Shown: positions 25,948-34,117, counted from the stretch's first letter. The stretch: DNA of 64,000 bases from Bacteroidales bacterium (GCA_021740625.1 JAIOZK010000016.1:27862-91861); one strand, 5' to 3'. Numbers and translations are program-made. The notes: generated by a model from the letters alone, not told the origin.

Positions 25948-27141
25948 ATGCAAAGATTATTTGAATTATCAAAAGAACGTCTGAAGAGCACTCCCATGCA
26001 GTTTTTTCGCTATCTCATGAGCGAAATTCATTGGGAGGATCGTCTCATCGGAATATCAGGCGCAAGGGGATGTGGCAAAACAACATTAATGTTGCAGCAC
26101 CTAAAGAAAAATATCAAAAACACTGAAAATGCTCTTTATGTCAGTCTCGACGATATTTACTTTGCAGAAAACCATTTGGTATACTTTGCAGAAGACTTTG
26201 TAAAAAACGGTGGAAAATTCCTCTATTTGGATGAAGTTCACAAATATCCCAATTGGAGCCGTGAACTGAAAAACATCTACGACAACCTGCCGGAACTGAA
26301 GGTGGTTTTCACCAGCTCCTCGGCTCTTGATATTTACAAAGGGGAATATGACCTCAGCCGACGGGCACTGGTGTATGAAATGCCCGGACTTTCCTTTAGG
26401 GAGTTTATCAACCTGAAATACAAAAAAGAACTTCTCACACTAACACTCAACGAAATTTTACAAAACAAACATCAAAAAATCAAGGACGGACTTGGCACCC
26501 TTAAACCTCTCGCCCTTTTCAAAGAATATTTGAAGTATGGCTATTACCCCTTTTTCATCGAATCACAAAAAAATTACTATGTGCGTCTTCATTCAACCAT
26601 CAACCTGGTTGCGGAAACCGACTTGCCTTCCATTTTTCATTTCGACTATCACTCGGTACAAAAAATTAAAAAATTGCTGGCTGTTATTGCCCGGGTTGCT
26701 CCCTATAAACCAAACATACAAAAACTTGCTCAGCAAATAGGTTCCACTCGCGATACCCTGCTTAAATTCCTGTTTTATCTCGAAAAAGCCAGAATTGTAA
26801 AATGGCTTGGGAAAGACACTTTTGGGATCAATTATCTGAATAAACCTGAAAAGCTGTTTCTCGATAATACCAACCTCATGTATGCCTTAAGTGACGGAAA
26901 CCCGAATATTGGCAGTATCAGGGAAGTATTCTTTATAAACCAACTTGCGGTAAAACATTCAGTTAACTATCCAAGCAAAGCTGACTTTCTGATTGATAAA
27001 AAATACCTTTTTGAGGTTGGGGGAAAAAACAAAACCAGCAAACAAATTGCCGGTCTTGAAAATGCATACATTGCAGCAGATGAAATTGAACACACATTTA
27101 AAAATATCATCCCTTTGTGGATGTTTGGGTTTTTGTATTAA
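25948..27141 (+). CDS. AAA_14/DUF4143 family ATPase
   Basis: The 397-residue protein has an N-terminal AAA ATPase domain with Walker A GARGCGKTT (38-46) and Walker B FLYLDEVHKY (D95, E96), and a C-terminal DUF4143 domain with a winged-helix part (QKLAQQIGSTRDTLLKFLFYLEKA) and a late restriction-endonuclease-like fold (ADFLIDKKYLFEVGGKNK). Function of the family is not established. It is not a known CRISPR component, has its own operators and promoter, and sits between csm5 and the effector gene, so it is probably an inserted cassette. A role in defence is possible but unsupported. Confidence 0.9.
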   Translation: MQRLFELSKERLKSTPMQFFRYLMSEIHWEDRLIGISGARGCGKTTLMLQHLKKNIKNTENALYVSLDDIYFAENHLVYFAEDFVKNGGKFLYLDEVHKYPNWSRELKNIYDNLPELKVVFTSSSALDIYKGEYDLSRRALVYEMPGLSFREFINLKYKKELLTLTLNEILQNKHQKIKDGLGTLKPLALFKEYLKYGYYPFFIESQKNYYVRLHSTINLVAETDLPSIFHFDYHSVQKIKKLLAVIARVAPYKPNIQKLAQQIGSTRDTLLKFLFYLEKARIVKWLGKDTFGINYLNKPEKLFLDNTNLMYALSDGNPNIGSIREVFFINQLAVKHSVNYPSKADFLIDKKYLFEVGGKNKTSKQIAGLENAYIAADEIEHTFKNIIPLWMFGFLY

Positions 27142-27152
27142 AACATTAAAAC

Positions 27153-28445
27153 ATGAGCAGAAAAGTATTCATTTCAATTTTAGGAACAAGCTATTATGAA
27201 GAGACCTGCTATTTCCATCAAAATGAAGAACCAGATGGAAATAAGGTAAGATATGTGCAGGAAGCAAGTATTCAAAAACTTTGCGTTGACTGGAAAGAAA
27301 CCGATTGTATTTATATATTTCTTACAGAAAAAGCTCGGGAAACAAATTGGAAACATCCGGCACAAAAAAATGCCGCCAACGATAAACAAGCATATGATGG
27401 CCTGGAAAAAAGGCTGGCTTTGCTTAATCTCGAATGTGTGATAAAGGATGTTGACATTTTGGATGGAAACACCGAACAGGAAATCTGGGAGATATTTCGA
27501 AGTATATATGATGTGCTGGAAGAGGAAGATGAAGTGTATTTCGACATCACGCATGCATACCGATATTTGCCTATGCTGCTGATGGTACTAATCAATTATT
27601 CTAAGTTTTTAAAAAATATAGAAGTAAAGCAAATAACATACGGCAATTATGAAGCCAGGACAAACAATTATTCACCCATTATCGAATTGTCATCATTTTC
27701 TCAACTACAGGATTGGACAAGCGCAGTTCATGAATACACATACTCAGGTGCTAGCGAAAGTCTGATAAAAATTATTAAAACGAATGCAAAAAAATTAAAA
27801 GGCAAACAAAAACAACCTCTTGAAAAATTTGCAAATTCATTGGGAGATTTTAACAACTCAATCCTAACATTAAGGGGTAATGAGATTTACAAAGGAAATA
27901 ATGCGAAAAAACTTAGAGAGAATTTAAGTATAGTTAAAGAAAAAACCGAGATCGCCGCTCTTGATCCTGTATTGAATAAAATTGATGAAAAGATACAGAG
28001 GTTTAACAAAACTGATGAATTGGAAAATGGCGAGAAAGCAGTTGAATGGTGCATTGAGCATAATTTATGGCAACAAGCACTCACCTTAGGCCAGGAGCAT
28101 ATTATAAGTATGCTTTGCTCAATTTATAGGAAAGATTATAAGGTTAAGAAAAACCGGGAATTTATTAGTAAATCATTAGGTGTATTGAATATTGAACAAA
28201 AAAACAAAAAGGAAAAAAATAAAAAAGAACTTGATTACGTGCTTAGAGAAAACTATGAAGAATTCTTAAAATTAAAATCCGATAAAATCTTCAACAAAAT
28301 CAAAAATGATTTTGCTAATTTATCTGGTTATCGGAATACATATAATCATGCTGGTATTATAGGCAACATTAAATCAGGAGAAATAATCAAAAACTTCAAA
28401 TCATATTATTACAACATCATTGAAATTCTACGGACATGCTCCTAA
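27153..28445 (+). CDS. Csx1-like CRISPR effector (TM1812/DxTHG family, CARF-HEPN)
   Basis: A 430-residue ancillary ribonuclease. The N-terminal CARF domain (about 1-190) opens with KVFISILGTSYYEE and has the family motif DITHAYRY at residues 131-138, which lies in the cyclic-oligoadenylate pocket. The C-terminal HEPN domain has the catalytic R-x4-H motif as RNTYNH, R394 and H399. When Cas10 makes cyclic oligoadenylate, this protein should cut RNA non-specifically. The ring size sensed cannot be read from the sequence. It overlaps the next small gene by 10 bp, showing coupled expression. Confidence 0.9.
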   Translation: MSRKVFISILGTSYYEETCYFHQNEEPDGNKVRYVQEASIQKLCVDWKETDCIYIFLTEKARETNWKHPAQKNAANDKQAYDGLEKRLALLNLECVIKDVDILDGNTEQEIWEIFRSIYDVLEEEDEVYFDITHAYRYLPMLLMVLINYSKFLKNIEVKQITYGNYEARTNNYSPIIELSSFSQLQDWTSAVHEYTYSGASESLIKIIKTNAKKLKGKQKQPLEKFANSLGDFNNSILTLRGNEIYKGNNAKKLRENLSIVKEKTEIAALDPVLNKIDEKIQRFNKTDELENGEKAVEWCIEHNLWQQALTLGQEHIISMLCSIYRKDYKVKKNREFISKSLGVLNIEQKNKKEKNKKELDYVLRENYEEFLKLKSDKIFNKIKNDFANLSGYRNTYNHAGIIGNIKSGEIIKNFKSYYYNIIEILRTCS

Positions 28446-28807
28446 ACCTCTCCAATCACCCCTATCAATACTGGCCCGAAATTCAGCTACAAGCTGCAAA
28501 ATTAGCTTACGGGAAAATTGTTGATATGAATTTCCCTCCCATCAACCCCCATGCAGACAAAAACGAGATAAGCTTGCTGGCGGAGCAATATGCAAAAAAA
28601 TGCTTGGCTCTCTTGAAAGATGAAAAAATAAAAGCCGTCCACATCATGGGCGAAATGACCTTTTGTTTTAAAGTGGTAAGCCTGCTGCAACAGCAAAACA
28701 TCACTTGCCTTGCCTCAACAAGCAACAGAAGTGCGACCTTTATTACTAACAACGAAAAACACGCAAAATTTGATTTTGTGCGTTTTAGGGAATACCCCCG
28801 ATTGTAA
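28436..28807 (+). CDS. Small CRISPR-associated Rossmann-like protein, candidate ring nuclease
   Basis: A 123-residue protein starting MLLNLSNHP, with a central VDMNFPPINP motif, a VHIMGEMTF segment and a late SNRSATF. This looks like a compact alpha/beta fold with a phosphate-binding GE loop. I recognise the pattern as a widespread small family of Bacteroidota but cannot name it firmly; it resembles in size and layout the Csx15/Csx16/Csx20 group, members of which degrade cyclic oligoadenylates. Translational overlap with the Csx1-like effector supports a role as its off-switch. This function is inference. Confidence 0.72.
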   Translation: MLLNLSNHPYQYWPEIQLQAAKLAYGKIVDMNFPPINPHADKNEISLLAEQYAKKCLALLKDEKIKAVHIMGEMTFCFKVVSLLQQQNITCLASTSNRSATFITNNEKHAKFDFVRFREYPRL

Positions 28808-28817
28808 AGCGATTGTT

Positions 28818-30224
28818 ATGAACAGCTCAAAATACTTCGATATATCATTGAACGATGAACAGCAACAAGCTTTTGAAAAAATAAAACGGTTTTTTCAGAA
28901 TAACGATCAGCGGGTATTTATTTTAAAAGGACATGCCGGCACCGGCAAAACCACCCTGGTTAAAGGTCTTATCAAATACCTGAAAGATCAGGAAATAAAA
29001 AGTGTATTGCTGGCATCAACCGGAAGGGCTGCCAAAATACTGAGAGAAAAAGCTTCGGTTCCTGCCAGTACGGTGCATAAACACATTTACGATTTTGAGA
29101 ACGACGAGCTGGATGACAAAATAAAAATACGCAAACTTAGCTTCCGCCTGATAAAAAACCTGGATAAAGATAATGCCGTTTATTTTGTAGATGAAAGCTC
29201 AATTATCTCCAACCAGAAAGTAAAAGCAACTTTCCTGAATTTCGGCACGGGCATGTTGCTAACGGATCTACTTTATTTTTGCGGCAAGCGCAAGATCGTT
29301 TTCGTGGGCGATCCGGCCCAGCTTCCGCCTGTTAATTGTAAGTTTTCTGCAGCGCTCAATGAGGTATATTTCAACAAAAAGTTCAACATCCGGCCGCAAA
29401 GTACAAATCTTACGCAAATCGTACGCTTTAGCCAAAATTCAGGCATATACCATAATACCAACCATTTCAGAAATTCCATTCAAAGCTCCACTTTTCCAAT
29501 GCTTTCGGTTAAGGCAAGCAATTTTGGTGATATACAGGTACATCATAATCTGCAGGAAATGGTAAGGCATTACGTTGAACGCATCCGGGCCACAGGCGTT
29601 GAAAACTGCATTTTCATCAACCTCTCCAACAAGGAAAACACGTACGTAAACAATCTTACCCGAAGCTATTTATACTCCAAAAGAAAAGCAATGCAGTTTA
29701 ACAAAAACGAATCACTGATGGTGGTACGAAACAATTATCTGCACGACTTGCTAAATGGCGACCAGGTGTTGGTAAGAAGTGTGTCTCCGAAAACTGAATA
29801 CAGGGCAGGATTACGATTCCGTGAGGCCGAACTCATGCATGTTAGCGAAAGTGGCGGTAATGTGATCAATGCTAAGATCATTGAAAACCTGCTGGGCATG
29901 AATACGTCCGACCTGGACCAGGAGCAGGAATACAAATTATTTTTAGATTTTGTGATAAGAATGCGCAAAATTGGCCTTAGATCAAAGGACCAGAAATTCA
30001 AGGAAATGATGATGGAAGATCCCTATTTAAATGCCCTAAGGGTAAAATACGGATATGCCATCACCTGCCACAAAGCACAAGGCGGCGAATGGCAGGAGGT
30101 GTTCATTCAGTTTGAAAGAAGCATGTTCTTTTTTCCCAAAGAAAACATTTACCGCTGGGCTTACACGGCCATCAGCCGGAGTACAGAAAAACTGCATTTG
30201 CTGGATAATCGTTGCATTTATTAA
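28818..30224 (+). CDS. RecD-like SF1 helicase in the CRISPR adaptation module
   Basis: The 468-residue protein has Walker A GHAGTGKTT (38-46), Walker B VYFVDESS (D125, E126), the GDPAQLPPV motif III (about 164-172) and a C-terminal UvrD_C_2-type part with ITCHKAQGGEW and YTAISRST. This is the layout of superfamily 1B 5'-3' helicases such as RecD and Pif1. Starting at 28818 rather than the in-frame ATG at 28710 avoids overlap with the preceding gene and leaves a 10-bp gap. It lies 9 bp before cas1, so a role in preparing DNA ends for spacer capture is likely by position only. Confidence 0.88.
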   Translation: MNSSKYFDISLNDEQQQAFEKIKRFFQNNDQRVFILKGHAGTGKTTLVKGLIKYLKDQEIKSVLLASTGRAAKILREKASVPASTVHKHIYDFENDELDDKIKIRKLSFRLIKNLDKDNAVYFVDESSIISNQKVKATFLNFGTGMLLTDLLYFCGKRKIVFVGDPAQLPPVNCKFSAALNEVYFNKKFNIRPQSTNLTQIVRFSQNSGIYHNTNHFRNSIQSSTFPMLSVKASNFGDIQVHHNLQEMVRHYVERIRATGVENCIFINLSNKENTYVNNLTRSYLYSKRKAMQFNKNESLMVVRNNYLHDLLNGDQVLVRSVSPKTEYRAGLRFREAELMHVSESGGNVINAKIIENLLGMNTSDLDQEQEYKLFLDFVIRMRKIGLRSKDQKFKEMMMEDPYLNALRVKYGYAITCHKAQGGEWQEVFIQFERSMFFFPKENIYRWAYTAISRSTEKLHLLDNRCIY

Positions 30225-30233
30225 TTTATTGTT

Positions 30234-31217
30234 ATGGACATTATTTTAAATACCTACGGCACATCCCTTCAAAAAGAAGGGGAAAATTTCCTTGTGATTC
30301 ATAAGGATGGCAAACAAAAGATCCATCCAGAGAAAGTAAAAAGCATCAGTATTAGCAAAGGAGCAAAAATAAGCTCCGATGCTGCCCTGATGGCAATTGA
30401 TAACGAAATCGACGTATTGTTTATCAACAAAACCGGCAAACCGGCAGGCAGGCTGTGGAGTGTGAAATACGGCTCGGTTTCTACCATCAGAAGAAAACAG
30501 CTTGATTTTACCTTCTCCAAAGAGGCCATTGACTGGATCAAGCAAATCCTTGAGAAGAAAATTGACAACCAGGTGGCTTTGCTGCTAACCATTGCTTCCG
30601 ATGAGGAGAGCGAAAATAAAAAGCTAGAACAGGCTATAAACAAGCTCAACGATTATAAAACCAAGATTAGGAGTCTTAAAGGTGAAGTAATAAGCGATGT
30701 GGGGGCAAGCATCCGGGGATGGGAAGGCGCATCATCAAGAATTTATTTTGAAAGAATTTCAGCCATTTTACCCGATGAATATAAATTCCGGATTCGCAGC
30801 AAGCACCCGGCGCTGGATATTTTTAACTGCCTGCTAAACTATGGTTATGGTGTTTTATACGGAAAAATCGAAGGGGCACTTATCAAAGCAGGAATTGATC
30901 CTTACGTGGGCGTTTTTCACCGCGACGATTACAACCGCCCCGTGCTGGTTTTTGATATTATTGAACTTTACAGGGTTTGGGTGGATTATGTGGTGATAAA
31001 CCTTTGCACCCAAAAAGTGATTGATGAAGACTGCTACAGTGTTAAAGAAGATGATTCCTACTGGCTGGAGTCGATGGGGAAACGCATTTTGATTCAATCT
31101 CTGAACGATTACCTGGGTGAAATAGTTAACATCGGCGGAACCGATCGAAGCCGGTCAGAGCATATCAACCTCAATGCACAAAAACTGGCAACAAAATTTA
31201 CCAACTTCCCCTCTTAA
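30234..31217 (+). CDS. cas1: CRISPR adaptation integrase Cas1
   Basis: Cas1 is the metal-dependent integrase that inserts new spacers with Cas2. The 327-residue protein has the two-domain layout and the metal ligands E164 (GWEGASSR), H229 (GVFHRDD) and D241 (VFDIIE), so it should be active. No reverse transcriptase domain is fused to it. It follows the helicase by 9 bp and precedes the primase-polymerase gene by 11 bp. Confidence 0.97.
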   Translation: MDIILNTYGTSLQKEGENFLVIHKDGKQKIHPEKVKSISISKGAKISSDAALMAIDNEIDVLFINKTGKPAGRLWSVKYGSVSTIRRKQLDFTFSKEAIDWIKQILEKKIDNQVALLLTIASDEESENKKLEQAINKLNDYKTKIRSLKGEVISDVGASIRGWEGASSRIYFERISAILPDEYKFRIRSKHPALDIFNCLLNYGYGVLYGKIEGALIKAGIDPYVGVFHRDDYNRPVLVFDIIELYRVWVDYVVINLCTQKVIDEDCYSVKEDDSYWLESMGKRILIQSLNDYLGEIVNIGGTDRSRSEHINLNAQKLATKFTNFPS

Positions 31218-31228
31218 ATTTTTAAGCA

Positions 31229-32230
31229 ATGATCACTTTTGGCAGAAATATCACACAAAAAAACGACCCGCTGCAAAAAATTGAACCTGAACGCTTTTAC
31301 CGGCTCCTGAAAAACCCTCCGGAAGGCTTGCGTTCGCAAATAAAACAATTGCGCACGGTTTTGAGTCTTGACCAGGGAAAATACCGCACACTTAAAACAA
31401 AGCTGCCCTATGTTTGCTGCGGAATTTTTAACCCGCCTTACCGGCTTACAGCAAACTTTGCTTCTGCCTCACATTTTATACTCGACATTGATCATCTGAA
31501 AGAAAAAGAACTGGAAGCTGATACACTCAAACAAAAACTTTCCGAAGATTCACGCGTCCATCTGATTTTTGTTTCACCCGGAAAAGATGGATTAAAAATA
31601 TTATTCCGCATGGATCGAAAATGTTTTGATCATGCCAAATACAGCATCTTCTACAAGGTTTTTGCCCATGCATTTTCAAAACAATATGAACTGCAGCAGG
31701 TAATTGACACGCGAACATCTGACGTAACAAGAGCATGTTTTGTAAGCTACGATCCGGATGCCATTTTCAACCCACTGGCCGACAAAGTCAATATGGAGGC
31801 TTTTGTTGACTTCAACAATGAAACCCAGGTAAAGGAAGCACAAAATTTAATCAAAGAAGAGAATAAGGAGCAGCCAGGCACACCCGATAACAAACCTGAA
31901 ATTTCGGGTGATATCTTGCAGGAGATCAAACAGAAGTTAAATCCAAACTTAAAAAAGAAAGCGGAAAAACAAATTTATGTCCCGGAAGAGTTGAATGCCA
32001 TCATTGAAAAAGTAAGGCAAAAGCTTGGGGAATACCAAATTGAAATCCTCGACATACAAAACATTCACTACGGGAAGAAATTCAAATGCAAACTGCAGGA
32101 ACACCTGGCTGAGGTTAATGTGTTTTACGGCAGGAAAGGATATTCGGTGGTCAAATCACCCAAAAGGGGAACAAATGCAGAATTAAACGATATTGTACAC
32201 AAGCTGCTTTGTGAATTGTTTTTTAACTGA
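31229..32230 (+). CDS. CRISPR-associated primase-polymerase-like protein (VirE_N/BT4734 domain)
   Basis: The 333-residue protein has an N-terminal archaeo-eukaryotic-primase-like domain of the VirE_N/BT4734 type: motif I FILDIDH with D86 and D88, motif II VSPGKDGLK (residues 115-123), and motif III around IDTRTSDVTRACFVSYDP (D165, R168). The C-terminal part (about 235-333) is helical then beta-rich with a basic GYSVVKSPKRGT segment. Known: CRISPR-associated primase-polymerases (CAPP) next to cas1 and cas2 of type III systems make primers and extend DNA, and are thought to help adaptation. It sits between cas1 and cas2 with gaps of 11 bp and 1 bp. Confidence 0.85.
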   Translation: MITFGRNITQKNDPLQKIEPERFYRLLKNPPEGLRSQIKQLRTVLSLDQGKYRTLKTKLPYVCCGIFNPPYRLTANFASASHFILDIDHLKEKELEADTLKQKLSEDSRVHLIFVSPGKDGLKILFRMDRKCFDHAKYSIFYKVFAHAFSKQYELQQVIDTRTSDVTRACFVSYDPDAIFNPLADKVNMEAFVDFNNETQVKEAQNLIKEENKEQPGTPDNKPEISGDILQEIKQKLNPNLKKKAEKQIYVPEELNAIIEKVRQKLGEYQIEILDIQNIHYGKKFKCKLQEHLAEVNVFYGRKGYSVVKSPKRGTNAELNDIVHKLLCELFFN

Positions 32231-32231
32231 T

Positions 32232-32720
32232 ATGACGAAAAAGAAGAAAAAGGAATTAAGCTTTGTTGAAAAAATGCGTTTGCTGAAAAGAGCAGGTATG
32301 GAAAATGCAAAGCAAATAGAAAGCGAAGAAACTACTGCTAAAGAAAGCAAGATGCTTCCGCTGGAAGAACGCCTGCAGGAAGTACTCGGAATCTATAACA
32401 ATCAAAAAAAACATCCCAACCGTATGCTGTACTTTATCATGTATGATATAGAAAACGACAAGATCAGGACCCGCATATCAAAGTACCTGGAAGACAAAGG
32501 TTGCGTGCGTGTACAGAAATCAATTTTCTTTGCACAAACCGAAAGGTCACTTTTTAACGAAATCCATGAAACCCTGCGCGAAATACAGGACATGTATCAA
32601 AACGATGATAGTTTGTTTTTTGTGCCGGTAAGCACCGATCAGATGCGAAGCATGAAAATCGTAGGCCGGAGCGTGGATTTCGACCTGATCATGGACAACA
32701 AAAACACCCTGTTCTTTTAA
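32232..32720 (+). CDS. cas2: CRISPR adaptation protein Cas2 with N-terminal extension
   Basis: The Cas2 core (about residues 64-162) starts RMLYFIMYDIENDKIR, with the metal-binding Asp in MYDIEND, then VRVQKSIFFA, the usual dimer-interface strand. Ahead of it are about 63 extra residues that are Lys/Glu-rich and helical (KKKKKELSFVEKMRLLKRAGMEN begins this part after the Met-Thr). Typical Cas2 is about 90 residues. The ATG at 32232 directly follows the preceding stop. The extension could bind the primase-polymerase, DNA or Cas1; that is inference. It is the last cas gene before the leader. Confidence 0.92.
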   Translation: MTKKKKKELSFVEKMRLLKRAGMENAKQIESEETTAKESKMLPLEERLQEVLGIYNNQKKHPNRMLYFIMYDIENDKIRTRISKYLEDKGCVRVQKSIFFAQTERSLFNEIHETLREIQDMYQNDDSLFFVPVSTDQMRSMKIVGRSVDFDLIMDNKNTLFF

Positions 32721-32754
32721 TCCCATAGACAACAATAGTTAGTAAAGGACATTA

Positions 32755-32930
32755 GACCACAAATGACAAATGACAAATGACAAATGACCAATGACAAATG
32801 ACAAATTGTCAATTACCAATATCCAACGCTCAATATCCAATATCCAACATGTGTCCCATCTAATGGATATTGATTATTGGGTGTTGATTATTGGATATTT
32901 AAAAAATCAAAAATAACCAATAACCACCTT
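32755..32930. repeat. Low-complexity intergenic repeats between cas2 and the CRISPR leader
   Basis: A tandem of the heptamer ATGACAA (about 32760-32805) is followed by CAATATCCAA units and, further on, complementary ATTGGATATT units that can fold back on them. The same kind of ATTGG/CCAAT word occurs at the very start of the window. No gene is present between 32,721 and the first repeat. Confidence 0.65.
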
Positions 32931-32939
32931 GCATGCATC

Positions 32940-33106
32940 AATTTATTTTGTTAAGTTTGACAAGTAAAATGCCCTGCGATGTATATGAAAAACTATTTAT
33001 ACCTTTGCACCTTTCAAAAAAAGACCTTTTTATCAAGGCGAAAACCCCAGGGGAAACAATTAAGAATATTTAACTACCTATCTCATAGAATTTTATAAAA
33101 AGAACT
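32940..33106 (+). promoter_or_regulatory. CRISPR leader
   Basis: This AT-rich stretch directly precedes the first repeat. It is on the side opposite the degenerate terminal repeat, which fixes the array direction as plus, the same as the cas genes. A promoter motif at 33000-33007 drives the array. Confidence 0.7.
33000..33007 (+). promoter_or_regulatory. pre-crRNA promoter -7 element
   Basis: TACCTTTG is a perfect TAnnTTTG match, 99 bp upstream of the first repeat. No clear -33 TTTG is seen at the usual spacing. Confidence 0.55.
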
Positions 33107-34117
33107 ATCAGAGACTAACTTTCCAGTAAAACAAGGATTAAGACGTTTGTTTTGCTCGAAAGAACGAGCACAGTTTGCCGTCAATCAGAGACTAACTTTC
33201 CAGTAAAACAAGGATTAAGACTGTTGCAGTCAACAATGTCAAATGCATCGTCGATTATCAGAGACTAACTTTCCAGTAAAACAAGGATTAAGACCTGTTT
33301 GTGGCCTGTTTAATAGCTCGTTAACTATGTATCAGAGACTAACTTTCCAGTAAAACAAGGATTAAGACATTGTTCCGTTTTCGACGACATCTTGCAGTTG
33401 ATAGGCTATCAGAGACTAACTTTCCAGTAAAACAAGGATTAAGACTCCTGTTTTTAATTTGTTTCTGTTTATTGCTTTGTTTATCAGAGACTAACTTTCC
33501 AGTAAAACAAGGATTAAGACTATCATAAGAAGTTCCGCCATCTTCATTAACTTCTACTATCAGAGACTAACTTTCCAGTAAAACAAGGATTAAGACGATC
33601 TGTCCACCACTGACCATTTGCCTGCGACTTGCATCAGAGACTAACTTTCCAGTAAAACAAGGATTAAGACAAATACTGGGCTGGTACGTCTGCCATTGGA
33701 GTATCTCTATCAGAGACTAACTTTCCAGTAAAACAAGGATTAAGACAGTCCATGATCTGTCCACCACTGACCATTTGCCTGCGATCAGAGACTAACTTTC
33801 CAGTAAAACAAGGATTAAGACAAAGACTACAGGAAGCTTTTGTCACATGAACGAAAGTATCAGAGACTAACTTTCCAGTAAAACAAGGATTAAGACCATT
33901 CTTAGCTGCTCTGTATAATTCAGCAGCTTTAGTATCAGAGACTAACTTTCCAGTAAAACAAGGATTAAGACTTTCATAAGTTCTAACAACCTGACCATTT
34001 TCGTCAAATCAGAGACTAACTTTCCAGTAAAACAAGGATTAAGACAGTTCGATTTCAGTTTTTCCAGCCTGTATTTTTTATCAGAGACTAACTTTCCAGT
34101 AAAACAAGGATCAAGAC
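33107..34117 (+). CRISPR. CRISPR array, 14 repeats and 13 spacers
   Basis: The 38-nt repeat begins ATCAGAGACT and ends GGATTAAGAC. Repeats start at 33107, 33184, 33257, 33331, 33408, 33483, 33559, 33633, 33709, 33784, 33859, 33934, 34008 and 34080. The first 13 look identical; the last has one change near its 3' end (GGATCAAGAC). Spacers are 34-39 nt. The final eight bases ATTAAGAC resemble the canonical crRNA handle AUUGAAAC, which supports plus-strand transcription and Cas6 cutting. Spacers 7 and 9 share 30 nt. The repeat has little self-pairing. Confidence 0.98.

Noticed and set aside
25948..27141. The DUF4143 ATPase as a core CRISPR protein
   Set aside because: It has no CARF, RAMP or nuclease-effector motif tied to CRISPR and has separate operators; position alone is not enough.
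30234..32720. A reverse transcriptase in the adaptation module
   Set aside because: No YxDD palm or RT motif is present; the extra protein has VirE_N primase motifs instead, so RNA-templated capture is not directly supported.
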